Origin: an uncultured Saprospiraceae bacterium
GTDB taxonomy: Bacteria; Bacteroidota; Bacteroidia; Chitinophagales; Saprospiraceae
DNA length: 64,000 nt
Direction of reading: 5' to 3'
Assembly (NCBI GenBank): GCA_937951615.1
Contig: CALFBH010000055.1
Span: 1 to 64,000 of the forward strand
Translations under genes and position numbers: made by a program
The notes under the pieces: model-generated
The model's database searches: none
Told to the model about the DNA's origin: nothing
What the model saw: only the letters and a program-made list of their open reading frames with translations
Shown: in pieces, positions 42,972 through 50,450 of the stretch
Layout of the letters: the number at the start of each line of letters is the position of its first letter
Numbering within the stretch: position 1 is the stretch's first letter

Positions 42972-43298
42972 ATGACTATAAAAAATACAGACCGAGCAGA
43001 ATTGATTACTCTTATCAAAGAGTTGATAAATGAGCCTGATACGAATAAGGAAATTTTGAAGCCTGTTGTGCAGGAAATGATGGCGGAATATGCTACGACC
43101 CGAGATAGAGCTTTGATAAAAAACATGGTCAAAGAAGTATTGAAGGAAGATAAAAGTCTTTTGAAAGATGCTATTCGCGAGTTGATGGCGGAAGAGCAAT
43201 CTGCTGATTCGCCAGAAGAAAAAAGGCGTAAAGAAGTCAGGGCTTCTATTAGAGAAGATTTTGACAAGTATGATGCAGTTTTCAGAGCTTTAGCCTAA
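42972..43298 (+). CDS. putative antitoxin of Doc-type module
   Basis: A 108-residue, strongly charged, helical protein (KELINEPDTNKEILKPVVQE...) ending FDKYDAVFRALA. It is encoded five bases before the Fic/Doc gene, the order of phd-doc. It does not resemble Phd in sequence that I can see, and no S/TxxxE(G/N) Fic-inhibition motif is evident. If it is the antitoxin, it is of an unfamiliar kind. A TTGATGTG array lies upstream. Confidence 0.7.
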   Translation: MTIKNTDRAELITLIKELINEPDTNKEILKPVVQEMMAEYATTRDRALIKNMVKEVLKEDKSLLKDAIRELMAEEQSADSPEEKRRKEVRASIREDFDKYDAVFRALA

Positions 43299-43303
43299 TC
43301 ATT

Positions 43304-43753
43304 ATGAATTACCTCACAAAAGATGATATTATTATCATCAATGAAGAAACCGTAAAATTGCATGGTGGAAATTTCGTTCCGCCTTGTAATTTGCTGAATG
43401 AATCTCCTTTGGATTATCTGATTGAGGCTGTTAATGCTGAAATGTTTGGTGCGCCCTTATATCCTGAAATTTATGACAAAGCTGCACTGTACATGTTTAA
43501 CATTATTACCAATCACATTTTTCAGGACGGCAATAAACGTACAGGCTTAGAAGCTGCCATTTTCTTTCTGAAACAGAATGGGCAATATTTCGCCAACACA
43601 CTCCAACGGATTGAAGTTGATAATAAAACTATTCCCAAAACGGGTAGTAATACAGAAGAAATTCTCTACAACTTCACCATAGAAGTCGCTTCTGGTGAAC
43701 TTAGTCTGGAAGAATGTCAAGCTTGGTTTAAGGAGAATATAGAGCCTATATAG
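43304..43753 (+). CDS. doc: Fic/Doc-family death-on-curing protein
   Basis: A 149-residue Fic-fold protein. The active-site motif HIFQDGNKRTGL occupies residues 71-82 with the catalytic His71. The compact size and N-terminal YLTKDDIIIINEETVKLHGG are those of Doc, which phosphorylates elongation factor EF-Tu; the GNKRTG form (rather than ANKR) is closer to AMP-transferring Fic. It overlaps no other gene and ends just before a palindromic element. It acts together with the 108-residue protein encoded upstream. Confidence 0.9.
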   Translation: MNYLTKDDIIIINEETVKLHGGNFVPPCNLLNESPLDYLIEAVNAEMFGAPLYPEIYDKAALYMFNIITNHIFQDGNKRTGLEAAIFFLKQNGQYFANTLQRIEVDNKTIPKTGSNTEEILYNFTIEVASGELSLEECQAWFKENIEPI

Positions 43754-43839
43754 ATTGGGCCTAATTCAGCTTTGTCCACTTTTACTTTTGTTACTCATGA
43801 ATCCCCTGCAAAGAATTTGAGTTCAGGTCTTTACTTTAT

Positions 43840-44020
43840 TCTTTTCCTTGATGAAAAGAACCAAAAATCAAGGTTGTATTGGTTTCTTAACGCCAAATGA
43901 ATATGAAAAACCTAAATTTCATAAACTCGCTATCGCTCAAACAGTATGAAATTCTTAACGGTTTTTAATATTCATTTAGCTAAAACCAATAAGACCGGAG
44001 AAAAACTCCCAACTGCTCTC
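43840..44020. mobile_element. long imperfect palindrome (MITE-like repeat F)
   Basis: 43878-43990: ATTGGTTT...AAATGAATAT...AAAAACC...AAATTTCATA pairs with TATGAAAT...GGTTTTT...ATATTCATTT...AAAACCAAT across a ~20-base loop (ACTCGCTATCGCTCAAACAG). It is flanked by CCTTGATGAAAAGAACC (43847) and GACCGGAGAAAAACTCC. No reading frame. It fills the gap between the convergent doc and ankyrin genes. Confidence 0.8.
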
Positions 44021-44036
44021 GGCCTTTTGGATAATT

Positions 44037-45170
44037 TCATTCTAACATTTCAATAATCTCTACATTATTTCTCACTTCAGCTAAAGATAATGCGGTATGA
44101 CCTTCGGCTTCAATTTCTTTATTTGCTCCTTGGCTTAGTAGTTCTTTTACAATTTCATTATGTCCCATTTCTGCTGCTCTATGCAATGCTGTAAAACCCC
44201 TTTTGTCCTGTTTGTTTACCGCTCCTTTATAATCAATCAATAATTTCAGGTGTTCCATTTTATTTGATTGAGCAGCATTCATTATTGGCGTAGCACCTTC
44301 AAGTGATTCAATGTTTGGATCAGCTCCTTCTTTCAGCAAGAACTCCATCATTTCTGGTTCAGCTGCAATTGCCCATTGAAGCGCAGATAATCCGTCTCCT
44401 GCCAATGAATTTACATTCCCTCCATTTTTTAATTCCTCTTTTACTTTATCTATTTCTCTCTTGGCTATTGCAATATGCAATAATGAATGACTCCTGAGCT
44501 TAGATTCCGTTTTATAATTTACGTCCACTTCAAAATGTCCAAGATGTGCCATATTTCCGTAGGTCGAAAATGCCCATAAACCAGCAGCATCTGTATCGTC
44601 TTTAAGTTCTTCTGGAATTGGTGCAGGGACAAGCTCATTCAGTACATGACTGTGGATCAAAAATTTCAGGACTGATTCAGTAAATTCTTTTGATTCATCT
44701 TCGGTAAATTCTCCATGAATTTTGCTTATAAGTAACTCGTTGTCTTTTTGAGTCGTTTCTGCAATTACAAAGACTTCTCTCAGCCAGCTTCTAAGCATAA
44801 GAATCTTGTTGTCATGGAAATAAATCGCCCATTTATGCTCCATTGTTGCAGGAATAAAAAGCACTCCATCTGCTAAGCTATTATCAATCGGAAATGATAG
44901 ATTTGTATCAATTACTCTATCTGATTTAGCCTCTTGATTTAGAAAAATCAATCCGTCTTCCTGGTTATATGAAATAGCATTTGAAGCCATTTCCTCATTT
45001 GAAGAAGAGGAAAGCACTACCTGTGAAATAGGTCTTAAATCTAATAATTTTATTTCCCAGGGATTATCATCTGGCTCGATCCAGCTCAAGTTGTATTTAT
45101 TCTTGTCTTCTTCTTTTTCGCTAGCTTGCTCTTCTTTATTCTTTCCAAATAGTTTATTCCAAAATGCCAT
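44037..45170 (-). CDS. ankyrin-repeat protein
   Basis: A 377-residue protein. The N-terminal ~210 residues are unassigned, with some resemblance to SseB-type domains (ADGVLFIPATMEHKWAIYF, ISKIHGEFTE). Residues ~225-377 hold four to five ankyrin repeats (HSLLHIAIAKREIDKVKEEL, GLSALQWAIAAEPEMMEFLL, GATPIMNAAQSNKMEHLKLL, GFTALHRAAEMGHNEIVKEL, GHTALSLAEV). Start MAFWNKLFGKNKEEQ at 45170 is preferred over a further upstream in-frame ATG at 45233. Probably a cytoplasmic protein-interaction factor. Confidence 0.85.
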   Translation of the reverse strand: MAFWNKLFGKNKEEQASEKEEDKNKYNLSWIEPDDNPWEIKLLDLRPISQVVLSSSSNEEMASNAISYNQEDGLIFLNQEAKSDRVIDTNLSFPIDNSLADGVLFIPATMEHKWAIYFHDNKILMLRSWLREVFVIAETTQKDNELLISKIHGEFTEDESKEFTESVLKFLIHSHVLNELVPAPIPEELKDDTDAAGLWAFSTYGNMAHLGHFEVDVNYKTESKLRSHSLLHIAIAKREIDKVKEELKNGGNVNSLAGDGLSALQWAIAAEPEMMEFLLKEGADPNIESLEGATPIMNAAQSNKMEHLKLLIDYKGAVNKQDKRGFTALHRAAEMGHNEIVKELLSQGANKEIEAEGHTALSLAEVRNNVEIIEMLE

Positions 45171-45251
45171 TTTTTCTGTTTTTTGAGTACTAAATAATAT
45201 GTATAGGAACGTGAAACCAAGAACCTCACACAAAAATAAAAAATATATTCA

Positions 45252-45386
45252 TACCAGCTAAAAGCCAGAAAACATTTTGACAGGAGTTTTGAAATTTGTG
45301 AAAAATTAGCGACCACATTTCCCGACAATCCTAAATTGCAGGAAGCAGTGGATTTGTCAAAAAAGGCTTTGGAAAGTACGTATTAG
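45252..45386 (+). pseudogene. C-terminal remnant of a TPR-like protein gene
   Basis: An open stretch without a start encodes CEKLATTFPDNPKLQEAV then DLSKKALESTY and a TAG stop. This reads like the end of a helical repeat protein whose 5' part is lost. It lies between the ankyrin gene and the tRNA-fMet terminator. Confidence 0.45.
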
Positions 45387-45397
45387 GAACGGGGCAT

Positions 45398-45437
45398 AAA
45401 AAAAGCACCTATAAGATTAACCTATAGATGCTTTTAC
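45398..45437 (-). terminator. tRNA-fMet terminator
   Basis: On the minus strand AAAGCATCTATAGG pairs with TTATAGGTGCTTT, followed by a run of T. Confidence 0.88.
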
Positions 45438-45441
45438 TTTG

Positions 45442-45514
<73 letters not shown>

Positions 45515-45560
45515 ATGTTTATTTTACTACTCGTTGTACCATTGTTCAACGAATGGAGTG

Positions 45561-45591
45561 CAAAGGTAATTTATTTTTTTGATTATCACAA
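45561..45591 (-). promoter_or_regulatory. promoter of tRNA-fMet
   Basis: On the minus strand TTG (45589-45591), a 20-nt spacer and TACCTTTG (45561-45568), about 47 bases from the tRNA 5' end. Confidence 0.78.
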
Positions 45592-45663
45592 TTTCACCCT
45601 ATCTTTCTTTAAAAAAATAAGAATTGTTTGCGTCCTCAGTGGTCAGTCAAGTTAATGTTGTCG

Positions 45664-45765
45664 GGTGATTAGGATCGTTTCATTGTTGAAATTGCTTCAT
45701 TGCTATTGTTTTTTGCTGCGCAAAAAATCGCGATAACAATTTAACAATCATAGCAATAGAACAAT
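45664..45765. repeat. octamer-core hairpin element
   Basis: Words TTCATTGTTGAAATTGCTTC and complementary AACAATTTAACAATCATAGC flank the core TTTTTTGCTGCGCAAAAAA (45708-45726). It lies between the minus-strand lipoprotein gene and tRNA-fMet. Confidence 0.85.
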
Positions 45766-45870
45766 TTGCACCAAAACCTGACTCAAAAGATATAAAATTT
45801 AATTTACCCGACATGATTAACTGGAAGAACTACTCGGTCGTCCGGTGCATTCCTCGTTCATCATTTATCA

Positions 45871-46779
45871 TTAATTCCCAAGACTATCTGTCTGCGCTTC
45901 GCCTGACTCCTCTTGCTCTACTTCTTCCTCCTCCCCTTCTACAAACACAAACATTTTCCAGCCACCTTCTGTACGTTCGAAAGAAGCGTGATAATCAGAA
46001 GGTCCGTGTAGATATTGTCCATAGACATAACCTGTTGTGCCGTCCTCCAACTGAATCTTACGCCAGAAATGACGTTCTTTGCCAATACGCTCGCTGCGTG
46101 GATTGCGCTCAGGCAGCAGGCGCACAATCTGATAGGTCAGAGAAGCCAGATTGCTACTGCCACGACTCGGCTTTGCCCTCATTCTGACACTTTTACCAGT
46201 TATTGAAGCATATTCTGCTGGGTCGTAGCCTGATGGAAATACAGTGTACATATACGGTGCAGTGAATACAGTTTGATCTTTATTATCAAATGTACCACCC
46301 AGTTGCACAACTTTATTCAGTTCTTGCCAGAGTTTTGAGGAGGTGGAATTTTTGTCCAATCCCCAGAATTTCTTAAAACCATCTTTGCCACTACCCGGCG
46401 TTTTTTCATAACTATACCGTACCTTATCGTCCAGCATATTCATAATAAAGGTAACGTCTTTCCGACTGATGGCATTGATCAAGTCATTGCGAAAAGCATT
46501 AAAATCAGCACGTAACTGACCTTCATCTACCGGATTGATTCTTCCAGCTTCTCTAACAGATACGCTGGGCATTTTTTTACCCGACTTCAATTCTTCTTCG
46601 GCTTTTATTTTATTCGCAACAGCCAGACTTGCTGCATTTTCGATAGAATCAAGGCGAGCCTGCGTTGCTCTTTTCTCAGCTTCTAATTGTTCCAGCTTTT
46701 GCTTATTGGTCACGGATTCGCATTGTACAAACATAAGTCCGACCAATAGGACAAGTATAGATACTGTGATATTTTTCAT
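45871..46779 (-). CDS. lipoprotein with SH3-like domain
   Basis: A 302-residue lipoprotein: signal ILVLLVGLMFVQC with lipid-anchor Cys at ~20, a coiled-coil helix (KQKLEQLEAEKRATQARLDS), a globular domain with SRKDVTFIMNMLDDKVRYSY, then a bacterial SH3-like module (KSVRMRAKPSRGSSNLASLTY...WRKIQLEDGTTGYVYGQYL) that may bind peptidoglycan. The tail is acidic (EGEEEEVEQEESGE). Probably an outer-membrane or periplasmic-face envelope protein. It is monocistronic, next to an IS element on its 5' side. Confidence 0.82.
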   Translation of the reverse strand: MKNITVSILVLLVGLMFVQCESVTNKQKLEQLEAEKRATQARLDSIENAASLAVANKIKAEEELKSGKKMPSVSVREAGRINPVDEGQLRADFNAFRNDLINAISRKDVTFIMNMLDDKVRYSYEKTPGSGKDGFKKFWGLDKNSTSSKLWQELNKVVQLGGTFDNKDQTVFTAPYMYTVFPSGYDPAEYASITGKSVRMRAKPSRGSSNLASLTYQIVRLLPERNPRSERIGKERHFWRKIQLEDGTTGYVYGQYLHGPSDYHASFERTEGGWKMFVFVEGEEEEVEQEESGEAQTDSLGN

Positions 46780-46929
46780 CGATGTTTTTTTATTCTATAA
46801 TTCTTTCACTGGCAAATTTATACAAAAAAAGAGCTTGGGCAAAATGGAAAGAATTAATTTTAATAAATGCTTCTTCGTCCACCGATTTATAATACACTCA
46901 TTTGGATTGGAATTTTATACCCTAAAAGT

Positions 46930-48481
46930 CTACGGCTTATGTATAAGTCGTATTAAAGAAATCATGTTGTATCAAAAAGTAAATACGCCTCATACATGAT
47001 ATAAAATTTATCTAAGCCTCGCTTCATGGTCATCGGTCCTGGTGGTTTTTGTGATTTATATCCCTTCCATCCGCCAAGCCTCGCAATTGTCCATGCGGCG
47101 TAGCTTAGTTTATCGAAGGAGAACGGGTTTTTTAATTTATCCGTCTTTCCTTCCAAACGTTCATTGACTTTATTCAATACCTTTTGCTGATTTTCGTCAA
47201 AAACATGCTCTATTGGCGGTGCTTCTTCTAAATCTCTTGCGCTGACTAATTGCATAACCGATGTCGCAGCTTTGAAAGTCATGACTGTTTGTTTCAGTAT
47301 CCCTTCAACGCTGCCAAGTTCGGTTGTTTCCTGACTAAAGCCTTTCTTTTTCATCGTACGAAAAAGCTGCTCTATGTTCCAGCGCATAAGATAGTGCTCT
47401 ACAACTCTTTTTGCCTCCAAACCGTTCGCAAGTGATTTTGAACTCCAAAGTTTCCAGTGGAGTGGTTCTTCTCCCTCTGGCAGGTTCTCCCTTACTTCAC
47501 GTACTTCAACTACTGACAACTCAAGCGATGGTACTGCTGTTTTTAAGCCTTCGGGTGCAAGAACCTCTACTTGACCAAAACGTAATTCAAGTTTAGCTTT
47601 CCTTGCCTTTCTCACTTTTCTTGTCCCAGATGTCCATGAATAATGGTCTAAAGTAGGTAAATCAACTTCGTAAACAAGTGCAACGGGAAACCCTCTCAGC
47701 GTTTCATTAACAGTACTGATGCCAGTCTCTGATTTAATCTTTCTATTGTGCTTCACGCGAATAGTAAACTCAGCACATAATTCTTTATTAATGTGTACAA
47801 ACAACTCAAAGTCATCAGCTTCTCTGTCAAAGACATAGTTGATGCTCGCAGCCTCCGATAAAACAGCCTTAGAATTTGTCGCACCCAGTTGCCACTTATA
47901 ACTCTCTTTGTCTTTTTTAGGTATATTCTGTGCTTTTTTTCCCTTACTCCTTTGCCAGAGAATTATATCAGACAAACCGATTATATAGCCATCATCGGCA
48001 TCTAAGACCAAACTGGTATGGGCATGAAAACCAGGAGTTTCACCATCATTTAATACCCCGAAATTCTCAAAATCGGAAACGTGACCTTCACATTTTTTCA
48101 TATTGAAACTAGTGCTGTCACTTACACACAAAATGTCTTTTCCTGATACACAATCAGTATTTATTGTACAGTTCATCTTTATCAATTCTTCGGTCTTTAC
48201 TTTTTTGTTGCCGTAAAATCGATAAAAACGGTCAGCTTGAGAAACATCATTAGCAATTTGTTGTATGACAATTTTCTGCTCATGCTTCATCTGCTCGGAT
48301 AATTCCAAAAAGTTAGAATAAAGTCTTTTATCATTGAATGGCTGTCGCTTTCGACTAAGCCATTTGTGGGAACACTCAAAATCTTTTTCGTGAACACTTA
48401 CTGGATTAAATAATTTTGACATCCAGAAAAGTTAATACATAAATTTTAAATTTCATAATACAACTTATGCATAAGCCGTAG
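46930..48481 (-). mobile_element. IS4-family insertion sequence
   Basis: About 1552 bp bounded by terminal inverted repeats CTACGGCTTATGTATAAGTC (from 46930) and the complement of CTACGGCTTATGCATAAGTT (to 48481), about 26 bp with three differences, followed by TTGTATTATG/CGTATTA words. One intact transposase gene inside. I could not see a target-site duplication next to the repeats. Confidence 0.88.
46962..48422 (-). CDS. IS4-family transposase
   Basis: A 486-residue DDE transposase. The N-terminal part (QADRFYRFYGNKKVKTEELI) is the usual IS4 DNA-binding region. Catalytic segments: CVSDSTSFN (first Asp), VFDREADDFELF (second Asp), and the Y-R-E-K signature YLMRWNIEQLFRTMKKKG near residue 350 (the catalytic Glu in NIEQLF). 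The frame is complete, so the element could be active. It spans almost the whole IS. Confidence 0.95.
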   Translation of the reverse strand: MSKLFNPVSVHEKDFECSHKWLSRKRQPFNDKRLYSNFLELSEQMKHEQKIVIQQIANDVSQADRFYRFYGNKKVKTEELIKMNCTINTDCVSGKDILCVSDSTSFNMKKCEGHVSDFENFGVLNDGETPGFHAHTSLVLDADDGYIIGLSDIILWQRSKGKKAQNIPKKDKESYKWQLGATNSKAVLSEAASINYVFDREADDFELFVHINKELCAEFTIRVKHNRKIKSETGISTVNETLRGFPVALVYEVDLPTLDHYSWTSGTRKVRKARKAKLELRFGQVEVLAPEGLKTAVPSLELSVVEVREVRENLPEGEEPLHWKLWSSKSLANGLEAKRVVEHYLMRWNIEQLFRTMKKKGFSQETTELGSVEGILKQTVMTFKAATSVMQLVSARDLEEAPPIEHVFDENQQKVLNKVNERLEGKTDKLKNPFSFDKLSYAAWTIARLGGWKGYKSQKPPGPMTMKRGLDKFYIMYEAYLLFDTT

Positions 48482-48596
48482 CCCTTCGGGGTAATCCGTA
48501 AACCAAATTAATGGTCAATTCCGTTTTTTAAAATATTTACTGAACAAGATACAACTTTTCCATTATAAAATAAATCCCTTTTTCCAAAATATGAAG

Positions 48597-48627
48597 TTGC
48601 CATACTGCCATAAAAGCCATACTTTTG
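48597..48627 (+). promoter_or_regulatory. glyS promoter
   Basis: TTG at 48597-48599, 20-nt spacer, TACTTTTG at 48620-48627. Transcription would start near 48634, so the repeat element that follows is transcribed as the glyS leader. Confidence 0.78.
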
Positions 48628-48639
48628 CGAAGCGGAAAA

Positions 48640-48748
48640 TAGTTAATGAGTTATTGAGAGATTAAGTTGATTGAGTCATCGTTGTTTTGCTGTGCAAAAT
48701 AAGACCTCCAACTAATCACCAATAACCAATCACCAATCACCACAACAA
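48640..48748 (+). repeat. octamer-core element forming the glyS leader
   Basis: AATGAGTTATTGAGAGATTAAG words, core TTTTGCTGTGCAAAA (48685-48699), then CCAACTAATCACCAATAACC and CAATCACCAATCACC up to a few bases before ATG 48749. The two arms are imperfectly complementary. Confidence 0.88.
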
Positions 48749-50299
48749 ATGTCACAACAAGAAGATAGTTTTAAGAAACTGGTATCGCATTGCAAAGAAT
48801 ACGGATTCGTTTTCCAGTCGAGCGAAGTCTATGATGGATTAGCGGCAGTGTATGATTATGGTCCTTATGGTGTAGAATTGAAAAACAACATCAAACAATA
48901 CTGGTGGCAGTCGATGGTAAAGATGCACGAAAATATCGTGGGTCTTGATGCAGCCATTTTTATGCATCCCAAAACCTGGAAAGCCTCTGGTCACATAGAT
49001 GCCTTTAATGATCCGATGATTGACAATAAGTCTTCCAATAAACGCTATCGCGCCGATCAATTGGTAGAAGAATATGTGGAGAAGAAGGTGATGAAAAAAG
49101 CCAAAAAAGAGATTGAAAAAGCCAGGAAGCGATTTGGCGATGATTTTGACGAGGAGCAGTATAAGGCAACCAACCCACGAGTGATGGGTTATCTGGAAAA
49201 ATCAAAAACCATCCTGACGCGCCTGAATACTTCACTGACCAATGAAGACCTGGAAGACGTGAAAGCCCTCATAGAAGAACTGGAAATTGCCTGCCCGGAA
49301 AGCGGTTCACGCGACTGGACGGATGTGCGTCAATTCAACCTGATGTTCAATACGCAACTCGGAACGATAGCCGGGGAAGCTGGAAAATTATACCTCCGAC
49401 CAGAAACTGCACAGGGTATTTTTGTCAATTTCTTAAATGTACAAAAAACGACCCGTCAGAAAATTCCCTTTGGAATTGCGCAGATTGGAAAGGCTTTTCG
49501 TAATGAGATTGTAGCCCGTCAGTTTATTTTCCGTATGCGGGAATTTGAACAGATGGAGATGCAGTTTTTTGTGCGTCCAGGTGAGCAACAGAAATGGTAT
49601 GCCTACTGGAAAGAAGCTCGTATGAAATGGCATCAGGCGATTCATCCGGCAGAAAAACTGCAATACCACGATCATGAAAAATTAGCGCATTATGCAGATG
49701 CGGCTCTGGATATTGAGTTTGAATTTCCATTTGGTTTCAGAGAATTGGAAGGCATTCACTCGCGTACCGATTTTGATTTGAGCAGCCACCAGGAATTGTC
49801 TGGCAGAAAATTGCAGTATTTTGATTCCGAACTGGGCGAAAGTTATGTGCCTTATGTGGTGGAGACTTCTATCGGTTGCGACCGAATGTTCCTTGCGACC
49901 ATGGCCAATGCGCTGATGGATGAAGTCGTTCCTGATGCAGATGGAAAAGATTCTACTCGTACCGTTTTGAAAGTTCATCCCGCTCTCGCTCCTGTGAAAT
50001 GTGCCGTATTGCCTTTATTGAAAAACAAGCCTGAACTGACTGCCAAAGCCCGTGAAGTATTCAATGACTTGAAATTTTCTTTCAATTGTCAATATGATGA
50101 AAAAGATGCCATTGGTCGTCGCTATCGTCGTCAGGACGCGATTGGTACGCCTTATTGCGTGACGATTGATTTTGATACCTTGGAAGATAATACTGTTACG
50201 CTCCGCGACCGTGATACCTTGGAGCAAGTAAGGGTATCGATAGGAGAAGTGGCAGCGATGGTGAGTGAGAAAGTGAGTATGAGGACTTTACTGGTTTAA
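48749..50299 (+). CDS. glyS: glycyl-tRNA synthetase (dimeric class II type)
   Basis: Charges tRNA-Gly. The 516-residue homodimeric enzyme begins FKKLVSHCKEYGFVFQSSEVY, has motif 2-like FRNEIVARQFIFRMREFEQMEMQFF near residue 252 (cited as FRNEIVARQF), the glycine-pocket IHSRTDFDL, motif 3 ETSIGCDRMF near 372, and a C-terminal anticodon-binding domain (VKCAVLPLLKN, RRYRRQDAIGTPYCVTID). This is the archaeal/eukaryotic-like type that is usual in Bacteroidota, so the symbol glyQS is also used. It has its own promoter and a repeat-bearing leader. Confidence 0.96.
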   Translation: MSQQEDSFKKLVSHCKEYGFVFQSSEVYDGLAAVYDYGPYGVELKNNIKQYWWQSMVKMHENIVGLDAAIFMHPKTWKASGHIDAFNDPMIDNKSSNKRYRADQLVEEYVEKKVMKKAKKEIEKARKRFGDDFDEEQYKATNPRVMGYLEKSKTILTRLNTSLTNEDLEDVKALIEELEIACPESGSRDWTDVRQFNLMFNTQLGTIAGEAGKLYLRPETAQGIFVNFLNVQKTTRQKIPFGIAQIGKAFRNEIVARQFIFRMREFEQMEMQFFVRPGEQQKWYAYWKEARMKWHQAIHPAEKLQYHDHEKLAHYADAALDIEFEFPFGFRELEGIHSRTDFDLSSHQELSGRKLQYFDSELGESYVPYVVETSIGCDRMFLATMANALMDEVVPDADGKDSTRTVLKVHPALAPVKCAVLPLLKNKPELTAKAREVFNDLKFSFNCQYDEKDAIGRRYRRQDAIGTPYCVTIDFDTLEDNTVTLRDRDTLEQVRVSIGEVAAMVSEKVSMRTLLV

Positions 50300-50306
50300 C
50301 TGTACT

Positions 50307-50402
50307 GACGACTTTAGCCGTCAAGTGAATTTTATTTATTTTTTGACCATTACTAAAGTACTCATAAATTGCACTTTACTCTCTGCGACGGCTAAAGTCG
50401 TC
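50307..50402. repeat. GACGACTTTAGCCGTC hairpin, copy 2
   Basis: The same perfect 16-bp inverted repeat as at 37.16 kb (50307-50322 and 50387-50402), with a longer loop including CACTTTACTCTCTGC, shared in part with copy 1 (CACTTTATGCTCTGC). It follows glyS directly and may end its transcript. Confidence 0.92.
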
Positions 50403-50450
50403 GTTACAGTATTCGTGGTCAGCCTGTAAAGTCGCTGGTACGATTTGAAT

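Noticed and set aside
42672-43199. Minus-strand frame encoding repeated HQHINTST peptides
   Set aside because: It is the translation of the TTGATGTG octamer array and overlaps two better genes; no evidence that it is a protein.
46921-48490. Target-site duplication of the IS4 element
   Set aside because: Flanking bases (AAAAGT and CCCTTC) do not match, so the duplication is lost, or the exact ends differ slightly from those I set.
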